Shown in pieces: positions 51,700 through 60,016 of a stretch of 64,000 nt of DNA (positions are counted from its first letter, which is position 1; the number at the start of each line of letters is the position of its first letter). The notes under the pieces were generated by a model that searched no databases, was not told the DNA's origin, and worked only from the letters and a program-made list of their open reading frames with translations. Source of the DNA: Fibrivirga algicola (GTDB taxonomy: Bacteria; Bacteroidota; Bacteroidia; Cytophagales; Spirosomataceae); NCBI RefSeq assembly GCF_011742925.1, contig NZ_WAEL01000004.1, forward strand, positions 310,001 through 374,000, given 5' to 3'. A program made the position numbers and the translations under genes.

Positions 51700-52860
51700 T
51701 TATTTCGCAATTCTTGTCATGGCCTCTATAAGGGTAGCGCCGCTGAGTTGAGTTGTCAGTTCGGCCGTTCCGTTGATGGGCTTAGTTTTCCAATTAGGTC
51801 CAAATTGAATAGCGGGTTTTTGCGTCCCGTTTTGCCAGAGCGTTTCGGCATTCGTGGTTAAAAAAGCGACGTACTGCTTGCGAATGTCAGCAGGCACTGC
51901 CTTTTCGGTGGCCAGGAGGGCAAGATAGCGAACGAGTACCGCTTTGAATAACCCACCATCACCGTTGCCTTCGGCTTTCAATATTCCCGAAGGCGACAAT
52001 GCGGGGTCAGCCATACTGAAATTAGCCGTTTTCATGGCATTGTCGAGGTACGTATTCATGCTGGTAATCCGGTACATTTCCAGCCCTGCTCCGATCAATA
52101 GGCCCTGATTATAGGTGAATTTCCAGTTCAAATCGATCTTACCGTCTTTTTGGCGATTTATTCCGTCATAGACGAAGCCAGTGGCAGGATCGACCAGGGT
52201 TTTAACTTGCCAGTCGTAGATTTTTTTTGCCCAGTCCAGATCAGCCGGACGCTTCAGGAGTTTGTACAATCGGGCAGCCAGGATAACCGCCGGGGCATTG
52301 GCCGGCGTATTTTTATAGTCAAGCTGCTTTTTTTGCCAAGCAATGCCACCACCCTGCACGTCGCTCCAGCCAAGCTTAATATCTTCCCACAGCACCTGCG
52401 TAGCCTCGAGCCACTTTTTATCTTTTGTCGCTTCATAGGCCCTGAGCATTGCCAGCGCGTTCCAGAGCATATCGTCGTAGTACGTATTCAGAAATGTATT
52501 GCCGTTCTTAACCCGAACCCCAACGAACCAATCGTTCATGTAAGCCAAATACTGCTTGTTGCGGGTACGGGTGTATGCATCGACGAGCAGGTCCAGCGCA
52601 TGGGCCTGCGGCCAGTAATTAAAGTCTGTCTTACCGCCATTGTTGACGTTGTAATACTTGCCGCTTTCATTAAAAAACTGTGTGTTCAATGCCTTAGTGC
52701 TGCTATCGGCAATGGAAGCCCACTCTAAACTCATCGACTTTTTTACGGCTGACCTTGCCTGGCATAAGCCACGCTGACTGGCAGTCGCGACCAGTAGAAC
52801 CATCAAAATAGCACAGCGTATATGACTACGAAAAGAAAGTATAGGTCTAGTTAACAGCAT
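51700..52860 (-). CDS. GH76 endo-alpha-1,6-mannanase, exported
   Basis: 386 residues from the ATG at 52860 (MLLTRPILSFRSHIR); the frame is open to 53007, but the longer N-terminus has no signal character. The GH76 catalytic pair is in NTYYDDMLWNALAML (two adjacent Asp). Other blocks are NYWPQAHALDLLVDAY and FTYNQGLLIGAGLEMYR. It cuts the alpha-1,6-mannan backbone, as in fungal cell walls. The GH125 gene follows at an 82-bp gap, so endo- and exo-acting enzymes are made together. Confidence 0.88.
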   Translation of the reverse strand: MLLTRPILSFRSHIRCAILMVLLVATASQRGLCQARSAVKKSMSLEWASIADSSTKALNTQFFNESGKYYNVNNGGKTDFNYWPQAHALDLLVDAYTRTRNKQYLAYMNDWFVGVRVKNGNTFLNTYYDDMLWNALAMLRAYEATKDKKWLEATQVLWEDIKLGWSDVQGGGIAWQKKQLDYKNTPANAPAVILAARLYKLLKRPADLDWAKKIYDWQVKTLVDPATGFVYDGINRQKDGKIDLNWKFTYNQGLLIGAGLEMYRITSMNTYLDNAMKTANFSMADPALSPSGILKAEGNGDGGLFKAVLVRYLALLATEKAVPADIRKQYVAFLTTNAETLWQNGTQKPAIQFGPNWKTKPINGTAELTTQLSGATLIEAMTRIAK

Positions 52861-53059
52861 GTTGAGACGCCAGATTGAAGTAGGTACGTTACTGTAGTAG
52901 AGTTGCAATTTTTGGCTCATACTGGCTGACAGCACAGTACAAGCAAATGAATCAACTTGGGTGTTTGAGTAGATAAAGGCAATTTCCAGTGAACATATCC
53001 TCTTCACAGGCTGGAAAAATAAGTTACCTCATGCATCACTTCGGAGAAGATAGAGCCAC

Positions 53060-53091
53060 AAAAAAATGTCATCACCCGTAGGTGATGACAT
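53060..53091 (-). terminator. Intrinsic terminator of ruvC
   Basis: ATGTCATCACC (53066-53076) pairs with GGTGATGACAT (53081-53091) around a 4-nt loop. On the minus strand a run of T follows at 53060-53065. Confidence 0.85.
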
Positions 53092-53133
53092 CGTGTATCC
53101 AGTTAAGACCGGTAGTTCAGCAGGACTCCTGCT

Positions 53134-53712
53134 TTACATTATCCGGCTTTCGTTTTCACTGACGAACGCCCCCCAGGCGCCTTTCTTTGTCTTTTTTGTT
53201 GACCGGACAGGCAGCGCATTTTCATGAAAATGATGGCAAATAGCAATAGCCAGCGCATCGGTTGCATCAAAGAATTCGGGATTCAAATCAACGGCTAGCA
53301 GCGAAGATACCATTTGCGACACCTGCTCTTTTGACGCGTTCCCGTTGCCCGTCACCGACTGCTTAACCCGCCGGGGCGCGTACTCAACAATCGGAATACC
53401 ACGGGATAGTGCTGCGGCCATGACCACGCCCTGAGCCCGGCCTAACTTCAGCATGACCTGCACATTCTTACCGAAAAAGGGATCTTCAATAGCCATTTCA
53501 TCGGGCTTATGCTCTTCGATGAGCCGGTGCATGGTTTCGTGGAGCTTCTGAAGCTTGAGCTGATGGGTCGTATATTTGGAGAGGTTGATCACCCCATACT
53601 GCAGCATCCGCATCACACCCGCCCGGACCATAATGACGCCATAGCCAGCGATTACAGTGCCGGGGTCAACGCCAAGGATGATTTTTTCGGTAATGGGAGT
53701 TTGTGAGGCCAT
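53134..53712 (-). CDS. ruvC: Crossover junction endodeoxyribonuclease RuvC
   Basis: A 192-residue Holliday junction resolvase. The RNase H-like active site is visible: ILGVDPGTVIAGYG with the first Asp, MAIEDPFFGKNVQ with the Glu, and DATDALAIAICH with the final Asp. The segment EYAPRRVKQSVTGNGNASKEQV is the usual DNA-binding region. A Lys-rich C-terminal extension (STKKTKKGAWGAF) follows. It resolves four-way junctions at the end of homologous recombination. It is divergent from the flippase-like gene; their ATGs are 32 bp apart. Confidence 0.95.
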   Translation of the reverse strand: MASQTPITEKIILGVDPGTVIAGYGVIMVRAGVMRMLQYGVINLSKYTTHQLKLQKLHETMHRLIEEHKPDEMAIEDPFFGKNVQVMLKLGRAQGVVMAAALSRGIPIVEYAPRRVKQSVTGNGNASKEQVSQMVSSLLAVDLNPEFFDATDALAIAICHHFHENALPVRSTKKTKKGAWGAFVSENESRIM

Positions 53713-53744
53713 ATGTGCAAAGTAACGCTTTCAGACCGGTTTCC

Positions 53745-54710
53745 ATGCCCGATGTATCTAAAAAAATCACGCTCTGGGCCAAGGCAGCTACGTTTTGTGT
53801 CCTCATCGGCTTCATCCTCTATACGTTGCGCCAACAAACCGTTCGCATCACTGATTTGCGCCAACCGCTACGATCGGCCGACTGGCTGTCGGGCTGGGCT
53901 ATAGCCTTGCTGCTACTAACACCCGTAAACTGGTCGTTTGAAGCAATTAAGTGGCAGTGGCTCGTCAGACGGCTGTCGCCGGTAGGGTTTGGTGAGGCAC
54001 TGAACGGGGTGTTGGCCGGTCTGTCACTGGGTATGGCCGTTCCGGGCATGGTGGGCGATACGGCTGGTCGGGTGATGTCAATTCAGATTGGTCACCGGGC
54101 CAATGCCGTAGGGGCCGCACTGGTAGCTGGGGGTATGCAGTTTTATGTAGCACTGGTGGTGGGCACAGTTGCCTGGGCAACGTACCTGACCCACGTACCG
54201 GCCCGGGCAACGGCTGGCGGCTATGCGCTGCTTTGGCTGCTGGCAGGCCTGAGTATGGCGGGGGTAGTACTCAATTTTTATCGAAACCGGTTTGTCCGTT
54301 GGTCAACGCGCTGGCCCTTACTGAATAGGTATGTTGCCTATTGGCAGCTTATTGGCCAGTACAGTCACGCTGACATGGCGGTTGTGTTTGGGCTAGCGTT
54401 GCTCCGGCACCTGACGTTTTCGCTGCAGTTGTACGCCGCTTTCAGACTATACGGCGTTGACCTCCCTCCCTCATTTCTAGCGGCTGGAGTGGGCGTAATT
54501 TATCTCGTCAAAACAATTGCGCCGGCCTTTAACTGGTTAAGTGACCTGGGTGTACGGGAGGCTGCGGCTCTTTGGGTATTTGCCCCCCTTAATTTACCGG
54601 CTCCGCCTCTGCTTACTGCCACCCTGACACTCTGGCTTGTAAATATTGGTTTACCTGTTTGCCTTGGCCTACTCTCGCTCTGGCGACTGCGGGTGGCTAG
54701 CCAGAATTAA
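53745..54710 (+). CDS. LPG synthase/flippase-like membrane protein
   Basis: 321 residues from the ATG at 53745 (MPDVSKKITLW); a GTG at 53703 would overlap ruvC. Seven to eight hydrophobic helices are spread over the whole length, with NWSFEAIKWQWLVRRL and GVIYLVKTIAPAFNWLSDLGVREAA as the most family-like blocks. This fits the lysylphosphatidylglycerol synthase transmembrane region/YbhN family without a catalytic synthase domain; relatives are proposed to flip lipids. The stop is directly next to the stop of the convergent comEC gene, with no spacer. Confidence 0.75.
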   Translation: MPDVSKKITLWAKAATFCVLIGFILYTLRQQTVRITDLRQPLRSADWLSGWAIALLLLTPVNWSFEAIKWQWLVRRLSPVGFGEALNGVLAGLSLGMAVPGMVGDTAGRVMSIQIGHRANAVGAALVAGGMQFYVALVVGTVAWATYLTHVPARATAGGYALLWLLAGLSMAGVVLNFYRNRFVRWSTRWPLLNRYVAYWQLIGQYSHADMAVVFGLALLRHLTFSLQLYAAFRLYGVDLPPSFLAAGVGVIYLVKTIAPAFNWLSDLGVREAAALWVFAPLNLPAPPLLTATLTLWLVNIGLPVCLGLLSLWRLRVASQN

Positions 54711-56831
54711 CTACCATTCGGCGGTAAACACGCCGTCTCGCCGAATGGCGTGCACGGCAACACCAGGTGGTGGGGTTTGAGCCAGCAAGCTATCGGTAGG
54801 GCCAGCAACGTTGGAGTCGTCGAGGATAATATGACGCGCTACCACATGCCGGGTCAGCGATGCCCAGTCATGCACGGCGGTTCGGCGAAGCACCACGTAG
54901 TCGATAAGTTTTGGTAATTGCCACTGCCGACAAGCAGACAAGCGATTGACAAACAAAATACTTCGTCCGTGCCAGACAGCCAGCGCTAAATCCGGTTGGT
55001 GCTGGTAGGCCAACGGAACAGGCAGCGAATCGGCCCGAAGGCTACCAACAGTCAGGCTGTCGATTCCCCACTGACCAAAGGTATTTTTGAGGTAGAAGTC
55101 GTAGTTACGGGAGTTGGCCTGCCAGTCGTCATCGGTCAAAACGAGAGCGTGATGCCCGCTTACCAGGCTCACAGCTGTTTTACGGGGTAGGAAATGAACC
55201 GTCAGTCGTTGCTGGTTGTCTTGTTTCCTTTTCTCATAAATGACTAATAAGGCAAAACAGCAGGCCAGCACCAGCGTTAAGTTTAGGTACGTTCGGCTTC
55301 GGGTGAGCAGCAATAGACAGACCGCCCAGATAAGGGCGTACACAACAAGCAACCCGGCAAGCGACAGCCACATAGCACCGGGCATGGCACCGGGAAACCG
55401 GCCAATAGCCTCTACGCTGTAATTCATCAACCAGGCCGTTTTTTGCAGCAACCAGCCCAGCAAATCACCCAGAACGGGTATCCAGCCGAACGCCAGCGTT
55501 GCGATCGACAAGGGAACCAGGATGGCAGACAGCACCATGACAACGGGGTTTGCCAGCAAGAAGTAGGTCGGGAACGAATGAAAGTAGTAGATCCCCAATG
55601 GGAAGGTCAGGAGTTGAGCGGCAAGGGCAACAACCGACATCTGCCATAATTTGATACCCATCCAGGAAGTAGGTCGCATCAGTTGGTTGAGATACGGAAC
55701 CCACGCGCCAATGCCTGCCACCGCCAGGTACGACAATTGAAAACCCGCCGAAAATGCCGCGAACGGATCGTAACACAGCAGCACCAATGCTGATGCCGCC
55801 AGGGTGTTTAATAAACTCTGGGTACGGTTGGTTAACCCGGCGACGAGCAAAAACGAGAACATCAGCGCCGATCGAAGTACCGGGGCAGAGAAACCGGTCA
55901 TGAGCGCAAAAAACCAGAGAACAGCCAGTTTAATATTAACTACCCACCAGCTGTTGCCCTTTCCACGGGCCACCCATGTTAACAACCAGTTGAGCACCAC
56001 AAACAGAATACCAACGTGCATGCCCGACACCGACAGAATATGCACTGCGCCAGCCGCCGCGTACGACTGATACTGGGCCGGATCGAGGTCATCGCGTACA
56101 CCCAGAATCATGGCGTTTACGATGCCGAATTCCGCTTTTGTCACCACACGAGCCGTGAGTACGCTATCAGACCAGCGATTGGTATTGTACGCTAATTCGA
56201 CGAGGCGGTTTGGTGGCGCATGGCCGACGACGGTCCGTTGCCAGGCTCGAAGGTACTGCTGGTGGAAAATCCCCCGATGCGCTAAAAAGCGTTTAAAATC
56301 AAACTCGCCGGGGTTCAGTGGCGGATCTACTACACGTGGTTTACCTGCTACGAGCCACACGTCACCGTAGCGGGGCATAGGCGTTGGGCGTACTGAGTCT
56401 CCTTTGTCGAGGTACACCAGTACACGACCGCTCAATGCTTGAAACGAACCAGAGTCGGTTAGTCGTCCGCGCCTGATTACCAGCTCAACTTTATATGTTT
56501 TGGCACGCTCTTCGGGCAAGTTGGTCACGACAGCCTCGTAGGCAACCGGCAACTGACCGATGTTGACCAGGTGATCAGGCTGGAGCTTCGGCGACTGAAG
56601 GGCTACGGCCAGCCAGCCTACCACTCCAAACAATACCAGTCCGGCAAGTCCTTGCGCCACGTTTAAGGGCCTGACGAGCCGCTGTTCATTTCGGTAGAGT
56701 AGCGTGCCAAACACTAGTGTAGCCAGCAGCCCTATTCCTACCACCCACCCGAACGAACCAGGCCAGGCCTCGGCTACGAAAATGCCCACTAGCATGGCAC
56801 CAACGTACCTGAAAAAGGGATAGCCCCGCAT
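54711..56831 (-). CDS. comEC: ComEC/Rec2-family DNA uptake channel
   Basis: A 706-residue membrane protein. An N-terminal DUF4131-type region with an OB-like part (VYEAVVTNLPEERAKTYKVEL) precedes the competence domain, which has AAAGAVHILSVSGMHVGILF, SAPVLRSALMF and GIYYFHSFPTYFLLANPVV. ComEC moves single-stranded DNA across the inner membrane during transformation. The C-terminal 170 residues lack the H-x-H-x-D-H pattern of the metallo-beta-lactamase domain found in Bacillus ComEC, so a separate nuclease may be needed. The upstream GNAT gene ends 2 bp before its start. Confidence 0.9.
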   Translation of the reverse strand: MRGYPFFRYVGAMLVGIFVAEAWPGSFGWVVGIGLLATLVFGTLLYRNEQRLVRPLNVAQGLAGLVLFGVVGWLAVALQSPKLQPDHLVNIGQLPVAYEAVVTNLPEERAKTYKVELVIRRGRLTDSGSFQALSGRVLVYLDKGDSVRPTPMPRYGDVWLVAGKPRVVDPPLNPGEFDFKRFLAHRGIFHQQYLRAWQRTVVGHAPPNRLVELAYNTNRWSDSVLTARVVTKAEFGIVNAMILGVRDDLDPAQYQSYAAAGAVHILSVSGMHVGILFVVLNWLLTWVARGKGNSWWVVNIKLAVLWFFALMTGFSAPVLRSALMFSFLLVAGLTNRTQSLLNTLAASALVLLCYDPFAAFSAGFQLSYLAVAGIGAWVPYLNQLMRPTSWMGIKLWQMSVVALAAQLLTFPLGIYYFHSFPTYFLLANPVVMVLSAILVPLSIATLAFGWIPVLGDLLGWLLQKTAWLMNYSVEAIGRFPGAMPGAMWLSLAGLLVVYALIWAVCLLLLTRSRTYLNLTLVLACCFALLVIYEKRKQDNQQRLTVHFLPRKTAVSLVSGHHALVLTDDDWQANSRNYDFYLKNTFGQWGIDSLTVGSLRADSLPVPLAYQHQPDLALAVWHGRSILFVNRLSACRQWQLPKLIDYVVLRRTAVHDWASLTRHVVARHIILDDSNVAGPTDSLLAQTPPPGVAVHAIRRDGVFTAEW

Positions 56832-56833
56832 GC

Positions 56834-57304
56834 CTACTGTGGACCGGCCATCTGCTCACTTGGCATCCGCTTGCCAGGTAGTACCATTTTGTAGTGCTGA
56901 ATGCCGCATTCGTCGAATTGTTGCCCTACCGGCACAAAGCCAAATTCGGCATAAAGCGGCATGGCTGACACTTGGGCGTGCAGGTAGATACTTTCGATGG
57001 GCTCAGGCTGCTGGGCAAACACGTCATTTAGAACGGCCTGCACCAGTGCTTTACCAGCCCCTTTTCCACGGGCCGCGGCACGTACTGCGAAACGCTCTAG
57101 TTTAACGCCTTTGCTTGTCCGGCGCCAACGAGCTGTGCCTACGGGCTGACCATCCAACAAGGCTAGAAAATGATTGCTGGTTTCTTCAAATTCATCGTAT
57201 TCGTCCTCGGCAGGCACGTTTTGTTCCTCGACAAATACCTCCCGACGAATGGCAAAAACGGTCTCTAAATCAGCTTTCGATTGAATTGTGGATACAGTAA
57301 TCAT
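56834..57304 (-). CDS. GNAT-family N-acetyltransferase
   Basis: A 156-residue acyltransferase. VFAIRREVFVEEQNVP and GTARWRR lead to LERFAVRAAARGKGAGKALVQAVL, which contains the acetyl-CoA-binding R-x-x-G-x-G/A loop. The last strand is MPLYAEFGFVPVGQQFDE. The layout resembles ElaA/YjcF-type members that act on unknown amines. It is followed within 2 bp by comEC and is probably in one operon with it. Confidence 0.88.
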   Translation of the reverse strand: MITVSTIQSKADLETVFAIRREVFVEEQNVPAEDEYDEFEETSNHFLALLDGQPVGTARWRRTSKGVKLERFAVRAAARGKGAGKALVQAVLNDVFAQQPEPIESIYLHAQVSAMPLYAEFGFVPVGQQFDECGIQHYKMVLPGKRMPSEQMAGPQ

Positions 57305-57325
57305 ATTGATGAAGCATAATGCGCT

Positions 57326-58681
57326 TTACTGAATCAGCACGCGCTGACTCACTGTCTCGTTTTGCGTCTTGACCCGAAAGATATAGACTCCAGCCTGTAA
57401 ATCGGCAACCGGCAGGGTGATTTCTCGGCTCAACGTAGCCTGGTAAGCCTCTGTTTGTATGGTGCGGCCGCTTACATCGATCAACTCAGTACTGAAAGCC
57501 TGAGCCCCCTTAAACTGCACCCTAACAGTGCTCTGCGTATTGCTTGGGTTAGGGTAAACAAGCACCGTCAGTTGCTCGGTTTCAGGCAGCGTCGTGTTCG
57601 CCTGAATAAGCTGTAATCGACGTGGGCTTAGCTGTAGAACGGCCATCATCCGATCACGCTGCCCGCCAGTGAATACGTTCATACACGCATCGGGCGAGTA
57701 ATCCATGTAGTCTTCAACCAGGTTTCGCGTGCGTACCCCAGGTTGGCAGGTCGAGAAGATCGCATCACATTTGTCGGTCTCATTCAGCGCTTCGATGGGT
57801 GGCGTGTCAGCTACATAATCGTCACCACACCGCGTGTCGCCGTTGGGGTGAATCAGGCCCAGCCAGTGTCCTACTTCATGGGTGGTCGTTCGTCCGCAAC
57901 AGTATAGGCTGCTCGTCACGGTACCCGTTCTGCGGCCAAAGTACCGGTGGTCGATCACCACGCCGTCAATGCGCGCGTCTGTATCACCCAGTCCTTGCAG
58001 CGTATCGGCAGCCGTAGGGAACTGACCGTAGCCCAGGTAATTTCGGTTCGACAGGGCCACCACCCAAATATTTAGGTAGCGATCAGACGGCCAGTAACTT
58101 ATGCTCGAGAGTAGAAATAGGTCATTGAAGAGATCGAATGAACTTTGCGCCGAATAATAGGTGCGGACAATGCCATTTGTCGACTGTCCGTTCGGGTCTT
58201 TGGTGGCGAGGTAAAACTCAATGTTTGTGTCTACCGCAATGGGGTTGGTCGACGTCCCTCCCGGTGTGCCTGCTACTTTACGGTAATCTTCGTTGAGAAC
58301 CTGAATCTGCGACAGTATCTGAGCCTCCGTAATATTTGGGTTGTTGGCCCCACCAATGGCATTGTTAGCCTGATTATGGATGACATGAACAACAATCGGG
58401 ATTCGGTACACAGTAGCTGCAGCGCCCCGGGCGTTGGAGTTGAATGTACCGAACGCCCGTACCTGCTCGTTCAGCGTATTAATCTGTTGCAGCCGTTTCG
58501 GCGATAGACGCTGTAACTGTGCTTCGATGAGCGGATTAGCACATCGTTGCTTGTGACTGTCATCATCTGGCAACGTTGTTGACTGAGCGAGCCCACTGGC
58601 AATCGACATCCACAAAAAAAGGCCGGTCAGCCCAAGCCGACCGGCCTTTAACGGACCACTGTTATTGTCCTGCTTTTTCAT
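57326..58681 (-). CDS. M43 (pappalysin-like) zinc metalloprotease with T9SS sorting domain
   Basis: About 451 residues starting MKKQDNNSGPLKAGRL. The signal peptide core LTGLFLWMSIASGLAQ is encoded by the same DNA as the phoH terminator. The protease motif TTTHEVGHWLGLIH gives HExxHxxGxxH, and DYMDYSPDACMN is the Met-turn. The C-terminal 80 residues (VLVYPNPSNTQSTVRVQF to GVYIFRVKTQNE) are a type A sorting domain for type IX secretion, so the enzyme is displayed on or released from the cell surface. The start overlaps the end of phoH by 20 bp. Confidence 0.9.
   Translation of the reverse strand: MKKQDNNSGPLKAGRLGLTGLFLWMSIASGLAQSTTLPDDDSHKQRCANPLIEAQLQRLSPKRLQQINTLNEQVRAFGTFNSNARGAAATVYRIPIVVHVIHNQANNAIGGANNPNITEAQILSQIQVLNEDYRKVAGTPGGTSTNPIAVDTNIEFYLATKDPNGQSTNGIVRTYYSAQSSFDLFNDLFLLSSISYWPSDRYLNIWVVALSNRNYLGYGQFPTAADTLQGLGDTDARIDGVVIDHRYFGRRTGTVTSSLYCCGRTTTHEVGHWLGLIHPNGDTRCGDDYVADTPPIEALNETDKCDAIFSTCQPGVRTRNLVEDYMDYSPDACMNVFTGGQRDRMMAVLQLSPRRLQLIQANTTLPETEQLTVLVYPNPSNTQSTVRVQFKGAQAFSTELIDVSGRTIQTEAYQATLSREITLPVADLQAGVYIFRVKTQNETVSQRVLIQ
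58618..58649 (-). terminator. phoH terminator inside the M43 protease signal-peptide codons
   Basis: On the minus strand AAAGGCCGGTC pairs with GACCGGCCTTT and more T follow (T7 in total). The hairpin lies after the phoH stop but inside the coding region of the next gene, encoding residues around K-A-G-R-L-G-L-T-G-L-F. It both ends phoH mRNA and codes for protein. Confidence 0.75.
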
Positions 58682-59615
58682 ATGCACTAATGATGGCTTT
58701 TACCAGCCTGTGACGCACCACATCGCGCCCATCAAGTTCAACAAAGGCAATGCCTGGAATATCCCGCAAAATACCGATTGACTCCGACAATCCTGACTTC
58801 TGATGCTTCGGCAAATCGACCTGTGAACGGTCGCCGGTGATAATGGCCTTCGAGGAAGGTCCCATTCGGGTCAGAAACATCTTCATCTGCATGGCCGTCG
58901 TATTCTGCGCTTCATCGAGCAAAATAAATGCGTTGTTCAGCGTTCGGCCGCGCATGTAAGCTAGCGGTGCGATCTCAATTGTGCGGTTCTCCAGGTAGTA
59001 CTTCAATTTCTCCGCCGGGATCATGTCGTCAAGAGCGTCATAGATCGGGCGCAGATACGGGTCAATCTTTTCCTTCAGGTCACCAGGCAAGAAACCGAGG
59101 TTCTCGCCCGCTTCCACCGCCGGGCGGGTAATGATGATCTTGCGTACTTCCTTGTTCTTCAGGGCCCGTACGGCAATGGCCACAGCGGTGTAGGTTTTAC
59201 CCGTACCAGCGGGACCAATAGCAAATACAAGGTCACTCTTCTCGGCGGCTTCAACCAACCGTTTCTGGTTGGCCGTTTTTGCCCGCACAACAATGCCCTT
59301 AGTCCCATAGACCAGCACTTCATCATCAGACACCGGTACGCTGTTCTGATCCGATTCGTTGCCGCCACTCAGGTATGTTTGCACATTTTCATGCGTCAGC
59401 TTGCCATACCGCTGGTAATGCTGCATCAGCGACTCCAGGATATCGGTAATCCGTGAAATTTCGGGCGTAGTACCCTTGATGCGGATTTCGTTGCCCCGCG
59501 AAATGATTTTACTCATCGGAAAAGCCGCAGCTACTTCCTTGATATTTGTGTTTTCGACGCCCAGAAAATCGATGAGGGAAACGTCGCCGTCGAGTGTTAT
59601 GATTTTTTCGACCAA
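58662..59615 (-). CDS. PhoH-family ATPase
   Basis: About 317 residues. The N-terminal KH-like part has VSLIDFLGVENTNIKEVAAAFP and IRIKGTTPEISRI. The P-loop is GPAGTGKTYTAVAIA, and the Walker B is FILLDEAQNTTAMQMKMFLTRMG with GDRSQVDLP after it. PhoH proteins are probably RNA helicases or nucleases linked to RNA turnover. The start is uncertain: a TTG at 59615 (reading VEKIITLDGDVS after it) fits the family, and a TTG at 59759 would add 48 atypical Cys-rich residues. The stop overlaps the M43 protease gene. Confidence 0.85.
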   Translation of the reverse strand: MVEKIITLDGDVSLIDFLGVENTNIKEVAAAFPMSKIISRGNEIRIKGTTPEISRITDILESLMQHYQRYGKLTHENVQTYLSGGNESDQNSVPVSDDEVLVYGTKGIVVRAKTANQKRLVEAAEKSDLVFAIGPAGTGKTYTAVAIAVRALKNKEVRKIIITRPAVEAGENLGFLPGDLKEKIDPYLRPIYDALDDMIPAEKLKYYLENRTIEIAPLAYMRGRTLNNAFILLDEAQNTTAMQMKMFLTRMGPSSKAIITGDRSQVDLPKHQKSGLSESIGILRDIPGIAFVELDGRDVVRHRLVKAIISAYEKAGQ

Positions 59616-60001
59616 ACTGGTAAACTGATTAAGTGAGAACTCCCTTGGGAAACGGGCGTTGGTTGGTTGAATATACCGAATAGCCTTACCTACACAACAA
59701 GATTCGGAAAAAATTGGCTCACATTCGCTACAGTCTACCGTATGATAAGGGTGCAACAAAAAGGTAAAATAATCGTATAGCCTCTCTTATCTTGCTGATG
59801 CTCAATCGGATCAATAAAAAGGGTATCTCGGGTCGGTCTCGCAAGAAAAAAATCTATTTTTGGACTACTGATTATTTTGGTGACAACCACATTTTTTAGA
59901 CCGTCAGCATCAGGTTTGTGATCAGCTAGTTAGCTACCCCAAGTTACTAATCCCGCGATTCAGACCATTACAATTGCTTGCCTTTACTGGTGCTTTCAGC
60001 C

Positions 60002-60009
60002 TATTTTTG
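60002..60009 (+). promoter_or_regulatory. Promoter of dnaB
   Basis: TATTTTTG with a TTG at 59978-59980, 21 bp upstream. The box ends 7 nt before the dnaB ATG at 60017, so the leader is only a few nucleotides. This argues against the longer start at 59978. Confidence 0.6.
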
Positions 60010-60016
60010 CTTAACC

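Noticed and set aside
52150-52728. 192-codon open frame on the plus strand
   Set aside because: Antisense shadow of the GH76 gene; no family features, and no promoter.
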